Assembly (NCBI GenBank): GCA_009777175.1
Contig: WRMI01000001.1
Coordinates: 108,436 to 172,435, forward strand
DNA from: Marinilabiliaceae bacterium
GTDB taxonomy: Bacteria; Bacteroidota; Bacteroidia; Bacteroidales; Marinilabiliaceae
Direction of reading: 5' to 3'
Length of the DNA: 64,000 bases
A program made the translations under genes and the position numbers. Below, piece after piece: positions 41,170 through 51,426 of this stretch. Positions within the stretch are counted from its first letter, which is position 1; every line of letters starts with the position of its first letter. The notes under the pieces were generated by a model. The model saw only the letters and a program-made list of their open reading frames with translations, made no database searches and was not told where the DNA came from.

Positions 41170-42075
41170 ATGGAAAACAAAATACAGATATTTGATAAAC
41201 AGCATGTTCGTTCTATTTGGGATGAAGAAATGGAAAAATGGTGGTTTTCAATTTTAGATATTATATCCATATTGACCGACCAACCCGACTATAAAAAAGT
41301 CAGAAATTATTGGAAATGGCTGAAAAACAAATTACAAGAAGAAGGCAGTGACATATTTTATATTCAACACAACAACGAGTTGGTTAGCAATACTAACCAA
41401 CTGAAATTACTTGCAGCAGACGGAAAATATTACAAGACAGATGTGGCTGATACTGAACAGATTCTAAGGCTTGTTCAATCCATTCCAAGTAAAAAAGCTG
41501 AACCTTTTAAAATATGGTTAGCAAAAGTAGGCAAAGAGAGGATAGATGAAACTATTGACCCTGAAATATCAATTGACCGTGCAATTATAAATTACAGACG
41601 ATTAGGCTATTCAGAAAATTGGATAAATCAACGAATAAAATCAATAGAGGTTAGAAAGGCGCTCACTGACGAGTGGAACAAAGCAGGAGTAAAAGAAAGT
41701 CAAGAATATGCTTTTTTGACAGATTTAATGACTAAAATATGGAGTGGAATGACTACCAAACAATACAAACAACATAAAAATCTGAAAAAAGAAAATTTAC
41801 GCGACAATATGACTAATTTAGAATTGATTATCAATATGTTGTCAGAAGCAACAACTACAGAACTTTCAGAAAAATACACTCCTCAAAATTTAAATGAAAG
41901 CGCAATAATTGCGCACAAAGGCGCTAATGTTGCTAAAAATGCCCGTTTGGAAATAGAAGATCAAGGCGGAAACGTAATTAGTTCTCAAAACGCAAAACAA
42001 CTTGGGAAACGAAAAGATTTTAAAATGATTTCTGAAAATGATAAAAATGTAAATAATAAAAAACATATAATATGA
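41170..42075 (+). CDS. Bro-N/DinD-like protein (phage antirepressor-type)
   Basis: [40 protein letters not shown]...[22 protein letters not shown]. Confidence 0.85.
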   Translation: MENKIQIFDKQHVRSIWDEEMEKWWFSILDIISILTDQPDYKKVRNYWKWLKNKLQEEGSDIFYIQHNNELVSNTNQLKLLAADGKYYKTDVADTEQILRLVQSIPSKKAEPFKIWLAKVGKERIDETIDPEISIDRAIINYRRLGYSENWINQRIKSIEVRKALTDEWNKAGVKESQEYAFLTDLMTKIWSGMTTKQYKQHKNLKKENLRDNMTNLELIINMLSEATTTELSEKYTPQNLNESAIIAHKGANVAKNARLEIEDQGGNVISSQNAKQLGKRKDFKMISENDKNVNNKKHII

Positions 42076-44129
42076 GAACCACACTAGTAATTTCACTATT
42101 TTTTACAATTTGTTCTGTATCAGGACAAAAGCAACCGCCGCAAGCTAAACAAATAGAGTATGCCGACACATTGCACGGCGTAGTAATACCTGACCCCTAC
42201 AAATGGATGGAAGATATACATTCAAAAGAGGTGTTAAAATATATTAATGCCGAGAACAAATACACCAAACAGGCTATCAAAAAAACCAATAAACTAAAAG
42301 AGGAATTTTACAAGGAGGTAAGTCAACGAAAAATTACATCCTTTCCTCCGCAGGAAATTTTTGAAAAGCCCGAAGGAGATTATATTTATTATACAAGAAG
42401 TGAAGGAAACAACAGCCTGCATTGTAGAAGAATGCGAGGCATTTCCGATGGCGAAGAGATTCTTTTTAGAGTGAACAAAGATTTTGAACTTTTCTATTAC
42501 AAACCTAGCCCCAATCAACAAAAAATTGCATACACCATATATAACGAGCTTTCAGGTGAAATGATAACATATACAAAAGAACTAAACAAATCGAATGCAA
42601 ACCTAACTGAATATATAAATTCATATTTTTTATCATGGGTTAATGATTCTTTAATTGTTTATGCTCAAGAAGATGATGATTCTGCAATTTGTGGAAAAAT
42701 ATACATACACAAGTTAGATATGCCAATTAGCGAAGATAAGCTACTTTATGAACAATTAGACAAATCTTTTGAAGCTAAATTAAATATTTCAAATTCAAAA
42801 AAATATATTTTTCTTGAATTTTTTAACAATGACGGTTCCGAAGTTCATTTTATAGATGTTGTTGACCCGTATGCATTAAAATTATTTGCCCCGTATAAAA
42901 AAGGAGTTCATTACAGAGTTTACCACGATAAAAATGATACTCTTTTTTATATTTCAACAAATTTAGATGCTCCCAATTTTAAAATCGTAACAACAAGTCT
43001 CAATAATACAGATTGTAAGAATTGGGTTGATTTTCTTCCCGAATCAGATAATATTATACAATGGGTTCATTCTGCTGATGGAAATTGGCTAATATTGTCT
43101 GAATACAGCGAAGGAAGTATGAAACTAACTATCTTGGATAAATTGACAGGCAATCGTACTCCAATTAATTTCGATGAAAAAATATACAATGTTTCTTTTA
43201 TGCATATTGATACTTTGAAAAAATCAATACGTTTCAAATATAATTCTTTCATAACTCCCGATATTTATTATGATTATGATATAGAAAGACAACAACTTAT
43301 TCAATTATTTGAAACTAAGGTAAGTAATTATAATAAATCAGACTATGCAGTTGATTTTGTATATGCTACTGCTCTCGACGGAACTAAAATTCCTGTTACA
43401 ATAATTTACAATATAAATACACCACGTGATGGAACCGCTCCTCTGCAAATGGACGTTTATGGCTCAGCTGGTAACATTGACAATATGCCAATTTTTCGTC
43501 CTACATACCTTACTTTACTTGATAGAGGTTTTTATTGGGTAAAAACAGAAATCAGGGGCACCGGAGGTGCCCATTCGCAGAGGCACAAGGATGGTAGTGG
43601 AATAAACAGCAAAAACAAAGCACACGATATGGCTTCGGTTGCCCAATACCTGATAAATGAAAAATACACAGCACAAAAAAAGATATATACAATGGGTCAC
43701 AGTGGTGCTGGAATTGCACTTGGTACGGTAGCCAATATGTATCCTGAATTATTTGGCGGTATAATATCTATTGTTCCATTATTAGATGTCGTGTTTGTTG
43801 ATAAAAATTTTAATACAGCAGAAAATTTATGGTCTGAAACAGGAAATCCGAAATTAAAAGAGGAATTTAATTACGTGATTGATTATTCTCCATATCAAAA
43901 CGTAAAACAGCAATCTTTCCCTGCTATGTTGTTTGTTACGGGACTAAATGACAGGAATGTTCCTTCATATCAAACTATAAAGATGGTTGCAAAAATAAGA
44001 GCAAACAATACAAATAACGCACCAATTTATTTAAGCGTAGATTTAAAAGGCAACCACTACGTACAGAACTATAAAAAGATTTTATTGCCATCTGTTTTTA
44101 TATTGGCTTTACACTATAATATTTTATAA
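42072..44129 (+). CDS. S9A prolyl oligopeptidase family serine peptidase
   Basis: Signal peptide, PDPYKWMEDIHSKEVLKYINAEN, MGHSGAGIALG nucleophile elbow, terminal His in LKGNHYV. Confidence 0.9.
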   Translation: MRTTLVISLFFTICSVSGQKQPPQAKQIEYADTLHGVVIPDPYKWMEDIHSKEVLKYINAENKYTKQAIKKTNKLKEEFYKEVSQRKITSFPPQEIFEKPEGDYIYYTRSEGNNSLHCRRMRGISDGEEILFRVNKDFELFYYKPSPNQQKIAYTIYNELSGEMITYTKELNKSNANLTEYINSYFLSWVNDSLIVYAQEDDDSAICGKIYIHKLDMPISEDKLLYEQLDKSFEAKLNISNSKKYIFLEFFNNDGSEVHFIDVVDPYALKLFAPYKKGVHYRVYHDKNDTLFYISTNLDAPNFKIVTTSLNNTDCKNWVDFLPESDNIIQWVHSADGNWLILSEYSEGSMKLTILDKLTGNRTPINFDEKIYNVSFMHIDTLKKSIRFKYNSFITPDIYYDYDIERQQLIQLFETKVSNYNKSDYAVDFVYATALDGTKIPVTIIYNINTPRDGTAPLQMDVYGSAGNIDNMPIFRPTYLTLLDRGFYWVKTEIRGTGGAHSQRHKDGSGINSKNKAHDMASVAQYLINEKYTAQKKIYTMGHSGAGIALGTVANMYPELFGGIISIVPLLDVVFVDKNFNTAENLWSETGNPKLKEEFNYVIDYSPYQNVKQQSFPAMLFVTGLNDRNVPSYQTIKMVAKIRANNTNNAPIYLSVDLKGNHYVQNYKKILLPSVFILALHYNIL

Positions 44130-44153
44130 TTTAACGAAATGCAATCTATGACT

Positions 44154-45821
44154 ATGAAACATAAAAAATTAAAATTACCCGTTGGTATTCAGCGGTTTGA
44201 GGAAATCCGTAAAGGAGGTTTCGTATATGTAGACAAGACTAAATATGTTGTCGAAATGATACGTAATGGCAAAATTTATTTTCTTGCCCGACCGAGACGG
44301 TTTGGAAAGTCGGTTATTGTATCAACTTTGGAGGCGATTTTTGCCGGCGAAAAAGAACTTTTTAAAGGTCTGTATGCCGAAGAGTTTATGAAGGATTTTG
44401 AGCCAGGTCCTGTTATTCGGTTAGATATGAGCAAAGTAGAGACAGGTGATGGAATAAGTGGATTAAAAGCCTCAATTTGCCATCAAGTTAGAAAAAAAGC
44501 AAACATACTTAACGTTTCATTATCTGAAACTACATCTCCGGGCGACCTCTTTGATGATTTAATATCAACTGCTTACGAAAAGTACAATCAACAAGTTGTT
44601 ATTTTGATAGATGAATACGATTCGCCTTACGTCGAATTTGTTAATGATACTACTTTTGCAAATGATGTGCGCAATGTTTTGAGAGGATTTTACAAACAAC
44701 TCAAAGCAAACGAAGAATATATACGTTTTATTTTCATCACCGGTATATCCAAGTTTGCAAAGGTCGGCGTTTTTTCTACATTGAATAATCCTGACGATAT
44801 CTCATTGAACCCCGAATATTCAGAAATATGTGGATATACTGAAGATGAAATCGTGCGTTATTTTCCCGATTATATCGAAGAAACATCAAGTAAGATGCAA
44901 ATAACAACAGATGAACTGATAATAAAAATGCGCGGATATTACAATGGTTTTACATTTGATAAAGAGTGTAAATCAAAACTTTACAATTCATTTTCTACTT
45001 TAAAATTTTTTAGAGAAAAGTCTTTTTCTAATTTTTGGATTCATACCGGAAAACCAAAAATTATTGCCGAGTACATGAAAGACAGAAATTTAACCGTAGA
45101 ACAGTTTCGTATGTTACCTGTTTCAGAAGAGTTTGCTGAAAGTCCCGGCGATATAGATGAAACCTCTCCCGAAGGTTTTTTACATCAGGCAGGATACTTG
45201 ACATTGCGACCCGCTACAACCGACTATCTTTCATTGGATTACCCAAATACAGAAGTGCTAAATTCTATGTCGGCATTGGTATCTCAAAATTTTTTGCAAG
45301 ACAAAGACGAAGATTATACTTATTGCAGAGGCGATTTTTTAAAAGCTTTAATGAATGCAAATTATAAGATGGTAGTAACCGTTTTCAACCGTTTGCTTGC
45401 ATCTATTGTTTACGATGATTTTAGAAAAATTGCACAAAAAAGCGTGTCAGATAATGATTATGATATGGATCCTCGTGAGTGGCACTATCGTTCCATTATA
45501 TTTGCTTTTTTGCGTGGCTGCGGCGTGGTCGTTTTTGCCGAAATGCACACAAATTTAGGTCGTTCCGATATTGTGCTTTTGCATAAAGGACATATTTGGG
45601 TACTCGAACTTAAAGTAGCCTACGAAGGATACGATCCCATAAAGAAAGCAGAAGAAGCATACAAACAAATTGTTGAAAAAAATTATGCAAAACCATATCC
45701 TAACGCTCTTTGTATGGGATTGGCAATTGACGATGCCAAACGGATGATAACGCATTATACATTGCCATCTTCAAAAGAAGTAGGGTTTGAAACGAAAAAT
45801 ATAAATCAAGAAACAGAATAA
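44154..45821 (+). CDS. AAA-ATPase-like / PD-(D/E)XK nuclease family protein, copy B
   Basis: Near-identical to 22745-24412 in several blocks; start set at ATG 44154 to match copy A. Confidence 0.9.
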   Translation: MKHKKLKLPVGIQRFEEIRKGGFVYVDKTKYVVEMIRNGKIYFLARPRRFGKSVIVSTLEAIFAGEKELFKGLYAEEFMKDFEPGPVIRLDMSKVETGDGISGLKASICHQVRKKANILNVSLSETTSPGDLFDDLISTAYEKYNQQVVILIDEYDSPYVEFVNDTTFANDVRNVLRGFYKQLKANEEYIRFIFITGISKFAKVGVFSTLNNPDDISLNPEYSEICGYTEDEIVRYFPDYIEETSSKMQITTDELIIKMRGYYNGFTFDKECKSKLYNSFSTLKFFREKSFSNFWIHTGKPKIIAEYMKDRNLTVEQFRMLPVSEEFAESPGDIDETSPEGFLHQAGYLTLRPATTDYLSLDYPNTEVLNSMSALVSQNFLQDKDEDYTYCRGDFLKALMNANYKMVVTVFNRLLASIVYDDFRKIAQKSVSDNDYDMDPREWHYRSIIFAFLRGCGVVVFAEMHTNLGRSDIVLLHKGHIWVLELKVAYEGYDPIKKAEEAYKQIVEKNYAKPYPNALCMGLAIDDAKRMITHYTLPSSKEVGFETKNINQETE

Positions 45822-45852
45822 AAAAAACTTGGTTCCGTCGCGCTTGATAACA

Positions 45853-47145
45853 CTACAATATTTCCCCTATCAAATCATAATCATCACTACCAATGATTTT
45901 TACATCATAAAAAGAGCCAATTTTTAAATTTTTATCTGGTTTTATCAACAATTCGGGATCAACTTCGGGGCTATCGAATTGTGTGCGACCGATATAATAA
46001 TCCTCTTCTTGTCGGTCGATTATTGTTTGATAAATTAAACCGATTTTTTGTTCGTTATGGTCTCGACTGATATTTCTTTGCAATTCCATTATTTGATTTG
46101 CCCGTTCTAACTTAATCTTTTGAGGAACGTTATCTTTCTGGTATTTCCAAGCGTAAGTATCTTCTTCGTGCGAATAAGAAAAAACACCAAGTCTTTCAAA
46201 ACGTACATCTTCAACAAAACGCATTAATTGATTAAAATCATTTTCTGTTTCGTTTGGATAGCCTACAATTAGTGATGTTCTAAGATGAATTTCAGGTACT
46301 TTTTCTCGAATTTTTGTTATTAAATTATAAGTTTGTTCTTTTGTAAAATTTCGTCTCATTGCTTTCAGAATTTTGTCCGAAATATGTTGTAGTGGAATAT
46401 CTAAATATTTACAAACTTTCGGATTTTGAGCCATTTCGTCTAAAATATCGAGCGGAAACGCAGATGGATATGCATAATGTAGCCTGATCCATTTAATTTC
46501 CTCAATTTCAGATAGTTGCTGAACAAGTTTTGTTAATGACTTTTTTCTATAATTGTCGATGCCATAAAATGTCAAATCTTGTGCAATAAATTGTAACTCT
46601 TTTACTCCTTTTGCGGCGAGGCGTTTCGTTTCATCTAAAAGGCTTTCGATGGAGCGAGATTTATGTTTCCCTGTCATCAAAGGAATAGCGCAATATGAAC
46701 AACTTCGGTTACAACCCTCTGAAATTTTTAAATACGCATAATGATTGGGAGTTGTCAGTCGCCGTTCGTTTTGTAAATCTTTGCGATAGGTCAGTTTCAA
46801 ATCTGAAAGAATATCCTTCCAATTAAATTTTCCATAAAATTTATCTACTTCCGGTATTTCTGATTCCAATTGTGTGAAATAACGTTCTGAAAGACATCCC
46901 ATTACAAATAGTTTTTCTATTTTGCCTTTTTTCTTTTCATTTGCAAAATTCAGAATTGTATTTATTGACTCTTCTTTTGCATCGCCAATAAAACCGCACG
47001 TATTAATTACGACAATTTTTCCATTGGGATTTGGCGAATCATGTTCTACTATGAAACCCGCTGCTTCAAATTGTTTTATAAGTAGTTCTGAATCAACTAA
47101 ATTTTTTGAACAACCAAGTGTAATTATATCAATTTTATTTCTCAA
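45853..47145 (-). CDS. rimO: Ribosomal protein S12 methylthiotransferase RimO; likely TTG start at 47145
   Basis: IDIITLGCSKNLVDSELL, SEGCNRSCSYCAIPLMTGKHKSR; the ORF-track ATG (47184) lies inside the nifJ terminator hairpin. Confidence 0.9.
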   Translation of the reverse strand: MRNKIDIITLGCSKNLVDSELLIKQFEAAGFIVEHDSPNPNGKIVVINTCGFIGDAKEESINTILNFANEKKKGKIEKLFVMGCLSERYFTQLESEIPEVDKFYGKFNWKDILSDLKLTYRKDLQNERRLTTPNHYAYLKISEGCNRSCSYCAIPLMTGKHKSRSIESLLDETKRLAAKGVKELQFIAQDLTFYGIDNYRKKSLTKLVQQLSEIEEIKWIRLHYAYPSAFPLDILDEMAQNPKVCKYLDIPLQHISDKILKAMRRNFTKEQTYNLITKIREKVPEIHLRTSLIVGYPNETENDFNQLMRFVEDVRFERLGVFSYSHEEDTYAWKYQKDNVPQKIKLERANQIMELQRNISRDHNEQKIGLIYQTIIDRQEEDYYIGRTQFDSPEVDPELLIKPDKNLKIGSFYDVKIIGSDDYDLIGEIL

Positions 47146-47166
47146 AATAGAAATTATTATATCAAT

Positions 47167-47202
47167 GAAAAGAGAGCGCCTCAAAGAAATTGAGACGCTC
47201 TC
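47167..47202 (-). terminator. Rho-independent terminator of nifJ
   Basis: Minus strand GAGAGCGTCTCAATTTCTTTGAGGCGCTCTC followed by TTTTC. Confidence 0.85.
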
Positions 47203-47227
47203 GGGTATGAACGTACAAATATTTTTT

Positions 47228-50200
47228 TTAGTGTTTTATTTCAGCAAGTCGCTTATAACTATTGTATCTCCATTTAGCATTTTCTTCGTTAGCCTTGAAC
47301 AATTCTTTCGCTTCTTCGGGGAAGGATTGCGTTAACGAAGAGTATCGCACTTCTGATTTAAGGAATTCTTGGAATTTAGTCCAATCGGGTTCTTTGCTAT
47401 CGAGTATAAATGGATTTTCGCCTTTTGCTTCTAATGTTGGATTATATCTCCACAAGTGCCAATAACCGCACTCTACAGCAAGTTTCTGTTGCCTTTGTGT
47501 TTTACCCATTCCGGCTTTTAATCCGTGGTTGATACATGGTGAATAAGCAATAATAATTGATGGTCCGTCATAAGCTTCGGCTTCTTTAATAACTTTAAAC
47601 CAATGCGCTTGATTTGCGCCCATCGCAACTTGTGCAACGTAAACATATCCATAACTTGCGGCTATCATTCCTAAATCTTTTTTTCTGATTTTTTTGCCGG
47701 AAGTTGCGAATTTCGCTACTGCACCCGTTGGTGTTGATTTAGATGATTGACCTCCCGTATTTGAATATACTTCTGTATCCATAACAAGAATATTGATATT
47801 CTCGCCCATTGCTAATACGTGGTCTAAACCTCCGAAACCAATGTCATAAGCCCAACCGTCACCGCCGATAACCCAATGTGATTTTTTGACCATATATTGT
47901 TGTAAATCAGTTAATTGTCTGCAATAACTACAATCACACTTCTCTATCAATGGTATTAATTGTTTGGCAATGCGACTCGTTTCGGTAGTACTGTTATTAT
48001 TTTCAATCCAAAGTTTAAAAAGTTCTTTAATTTGGTCAGAACAGCATGTGCATTTTTCTAATGCTTCGGTCATAATTCGTTGTATCCTATCTCGGAGTTG
48101 TGCAACAGCCAAAACTTTTCCTAAGCCATATTCTGCGTTATCTTCAAATAAGGAGTTTGCCCATGCGGGACCGAAACCACTTCTTTTGTGTTTGCAATAT
48201 GGCGTTGCAGGTGCTGAGCCGCCATAAATTGAAGAACAGCCCGTTGCATTGGAAATAATCATCTGTTCACCAAAAAGTTGCGTAAGTGTTTTAATATAAG
48301 GAGTTTCACCGCAACCTGCACAAGCGCCTGAAAACTCAAACAAAGGCTGTGAAAACTGACTATTCTTAACGTTAGATGTAATGTCAACTAACTCATCTTT
48401 GTAAGAAACATTATTTTCCAAATAGTTCCACCTCTCAATTTCGGCATGATGCTTTTCTAATAATTCCATCTCTAATGCCTTTTGTTTAGCGGGACAAACG
48501 TCTGCGCAATTTCCACACCCGTAGCAATCTAATGCTGCGACTTGAATACGGAACTGTAATCCTGCCAATTCTTTACCGTTGGCTTTAATAGTTTCTGTGC
48601 CAGCAGGTGCTTTTGACAACTCTTCTTCGGTCAACAAAAATGGTCGAATTGCAGCGTGAGGACAAACTAATGAACATTGATTACACTGAATACAATTATT
48701 TGGTATCCATTTAGGAATGTGAACCGCAACTCCTCGTTTTTCGTATGCTGTAGTTCCCGCAGGAAATGTACCATCTTCGTAGCCATCAAAAGCGCTTACG
48801 GGTAGTAAATCGCCTTTTTGAGCATTGATAGGTTCGGCAACATTTTTAATAAAATCGGGTATATCTCTTGTGTCTACTTCTTTTGTGAGGGTTATGTTCG
48901 CCCATTCGGCAGGAATATCTACTTTGATAATATCTGCACCGGCATCAACGGCGGCGTAGTTCATTTTAACTATCGCTTCGCCTTTGCGACCATAAGATTT
49001 TTCTATCGCATGTTTCATCTCGGTTACAGCAAAGTCGTAAGGAATTACTTCAGATATCTTAAAGAACGCTGATTGCAAAATTGTGTTAGTTCTGTTTCCG
49101 AGACCTATTTTATCGGCTACTTCGGTTGCATTTATTATATACATCGAAATATTCTTTTCTGCTAATGTTTTTTTAACGTGTGCTGGCAAACGATCTTTTG
49201 TTTCTTCAACACTCCAAGGTGAATTATAAAGGAACGTTCCGCCGTTTTTAATTCCTTTGAGTGTGTCATAAAGTTCAATGTATTTAGGTACGTGAACTGC
49301 AACAAAATCGGGCGTTCCAACAAGATAAGGTGCCATAATAGGTTTATCGCCAAATCTGAGGTGAGAAGAGGTAAATCCGTTTGATTTTTTGCTATCATAA
49401 GCAAAATATGCCTGACTATACTTTTCAGTATTATCACCAATAATTTTTATTGAATTCTTATTAGCCCCTACTGTTCCGTCTGAACCGAGTCCGTAAAATT
49501 TTGCCTCGTAGGTACCTTTTGGTAAAACATTTATTTCAGGTAAAATAGGTAATGACTTATTTGTTACGTCATCTATAATACTGATAGTGAACCTGTTTTT
49601 GGGTTTTTCTTCTGCTAAATTGTTGAAAACTGACAAAATATGTGCGGGCGTTGTATCTTTTGAAGATAAACCATAGCGTCCACCAATTATTAATGGTTTT
49701 TTTGTATCACAACAACATTTACAATTACTTGTAAAAGCCTCAATGACATCTAAATAGAGTGGGTCTCCGTTTGCGCCGGGCTCTTTTGTCCTGTCAAGTA
49801 CGCAAATTCTCTTAACTGTGTCGGGCAAAACATCACACAAATATTTAACCGAAAAGGGTCGATAAAGATGCACGGTAATCATACCTACTTTTTGACCTTC
49901 GCTGTTCAATTTATCTACAACGGTTTTAATAACTTCGGTAATAGAACCCATTGCAATTACAATGTTTGTAGCATCTTTTGCACCGTAGTATGTGAATGGG
50001 GCATAATTACGACCTGTAATTTTGCTCATTTCGTTCAAATAATTGGCAACAAGGTCAGGAATAGCGTCATAAAATTTATTTTGCGCTTCTCGTGTTTGGA
50101 AGAAAATATCGGGGTTTTGCGCTGTTCCACGAGTAACGGAACGTTCGGGGTTAAGTGCTTTATTCCTAAAATTTTGCAATGCTTCGTAATCGATTAATTT

Positions 50201-50782
50201 TGCAAGTGTTTCTTGACGTGCTGGTTCTACTTTTTGCACTTCGTGGGAAGTCCTAAAACCGTCAAAAAAATGCATGAACGGAATACGTCCTTTAATTGCT
50301 GCTAAGTGAGCAACGGGGGCAATATCCATTATTTCTTGTACCGAACCTGTTGCTAACATTGCAAATCCTGTTTGTCGGGCACTCATTACGTCTGAATGGT
50401 CTCCAAAAATTGATAACGCTTGCGCCGCAATGGTGCGGGCAGATACATGAAAAACACCCGGTAACAATTCGCCGGCAATTTTATACATATTTGGAATCAT
50501 AAGCAATAATCCCTGAGATGCGGTATAAGTTGATGTTAGTGCTCCTGCTTGAAGCGAACCATGTACGGTTCCCGCAGCACCCGCCTCAGACTGCATCTCT
50601 ATGACTCTTACGGTCTCGCCGAAAATGTTTTTCCGACCATGTGCAGACCATTCATCAACATTTTCTGCCATGTTTGATGATGGCGTAATAGGATAAATTG
50701 CCGCTACCTCGCTAAACATATAGGCTACGTGCGCAGCAGCATGATTTCCATCACAAGTTATAAACTCTTTCTTTTTTTCCAT
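47228..50782 (-). CDS. nifJ: Pyruvate:ferredoxin (flavodoxin) oxidoreductase
   Basis: DGNHAAAHVAYMFSEVAAIYPITPSS, two 4Fe-4S motifs (CIQCNQCSLVCPH, CYGCGNCADVCP), GGDGWAYDIGFGGLDHV. Confidence 0.96.
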   Translation of the reverse strand: MEKKKEFITCDGNHAAAHVAYMFSEVAAIYPITPSSNMAENVDEWSAHGRKNIFGETVRVIEMQSEAGAAGTVHGSLQAGALTSTYTASQGLLLMIPNMYKIAGELLPGVFHVSARTIAAQALSIFGDHSDVMSARQTGFAMLATGSVQEIMDIAPVAHLAAIKGRIPFMHFFDGFRTSHEVQKVEPARQETLAKLIDYEALQNFRNKALNPERSVTRGTAQNPDIFFQTREAQNKFYDAIPDLVANYLNEMSKITGRNYAPFTYYGAKDATNIVIAMGSITEVIKTVVDKLNSEGQKVGMITVHLYRPFSVKYLCDVLPDTVKRICVLDRTKEPGANGDPLYLDVIEAFTSNCKCCCDTKKPLIIGGRYGLSSKDTTPAHILSVFNNLAEEKPKNRFTISIIDDVTNKSLPILPEINVLPKGTYEAKFYGLGSDGTVGANKNSIKIIGDNTEKYSQAYFAYDSKKSNGFTSSHLRFGDKPIMAPYLVGTPDFVAVHVPKYIELYDTLKGIKNGGTFLYNSPWSVEETKDRLPAHVKKTLAEKNISMYIINATEVADKIGLGNRTNTILQSAFFKISEVIPYDFAVTEMKHAIEKSYGRKGEAIVKMNYAAVDAGADIIKVDIPAEWANITLTKEVDTRDIPDFIKNVAEPINAQKGDLLPVSAFDGYEDGTFPAGTTAYEKRGVAVHIPKWIPNNCIQCNQCSLVCPHAAIRPFLLTEEELSKAPAGTETIKANGKELAGLQFRIQVAALDCYGCGNCADVCPAKQKALEMELLEKHHAEIERWNYLENNVSYKDELVDITSNVKNSQFSQPLFEFSGACAGCGETPYIKTLTQLFGEQMIISNATGCSSIYGGSAPATPYCKHKRSGFGPAWANSLFEDNAEYGLGKVLAVAQLRDRIQRIMTEALEKCTCCSDQIKELFKLWIENNNSTTETSRIAKQLIPLIEKCDCSYCRQLTDLQQYMVKKSHWVIGGDGWAYDIGFGGLDHVLAMGENINILVMDTEVYSNTGGQSSKSTPTGAVAKFATSGKKIRKKDLGMIAASYGYVYVAQVAMGANQAHWFKVIKEAEAYDGPSIIIAYSPCINHGLKAGMGKTQRQQKLAVECGYWHLWRYNPTLEAKGENPFILDSKEPDWTKFQEFLKSEVRYSSLTQSFPEEAKELFKANEENAKWRYNSYKRLAEIKH

Positions 50783-50890
50783 TTTTTATACTTAAAAATT
50801 TATTAAATGATTTTATTTTCCGTCACAAAATATTGATATTCAGATATTAAAGTAAATAAAATTCGACTAAAATCAATTATTTTGAGGGCG

Positions 50891-50898
50891 CAAAGATA
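50891..50898 (-). promoter_or_regulatory. Bacteroidetes-type -7 box (TATCTTTG) upstream of nifJ
   Basis: caaagata on + strand. Confidence 0.5.
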
Positions 50899-51358
50899 TA
50901 GCTTTTTTATAAAAAAATGTTTTTTTGAATAAAATATTTTCATTTTGGGATTTTTTCTTAATATAATGTCGGACATCGATGCAAACCCACTCAGAACGAC
51001 CGCAGGTGTTGCCTCTACAAAGAATGCCCAATAATCACAAGTTGATATATGTTGATATTTAAAGCTTTGTGTACTTTGTGAAAACACTTTGTGTACTTTG
51101 TGGTAAGCAATATTATTTTTGGGATAGGACATTGCAGTGGTCGCATTCCTTACAGAATGCTGGTTACTTGCCATGCTATTTTTCTAACGAGCGATGCATT
51201 CCTAACAGAATGCAAAAAAGCAAAATCCGTATTAAAATGGATAAAATATAATCCGCGACAATCATTCAAATCCGTTCAATCTGCGTATCCCCAAATAATA
51301 CAAAAAAATTTTTTCTAATAATTTTTATTATAACCATCTATAATTAAAAAAAATCATC

Positions 51359-51366
51359 TACCTTTG
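51359..51366 (+). promoter_or_regulatory. Bacteroidetes-type -7 box (TACCTTTG) upstream of the glycogen fusion gene
   Basis: tacctttgc 60 nt upstream of the start codon. Confidence 0.45.
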
Positions 51367-51426
51367 CAAATTATTTTTTAATCAAAATGGCATAATAATT
51401 GTCTTAATTGACTGAAATTTAACAAC

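Noticed and set aside
47922-48227. Possible antisense gene within nifJ (87-aa ORF at 47964-48227)
   Set aside because: nifJ is fully intact on the other strand and the ORF lacks any promoter or family signature.
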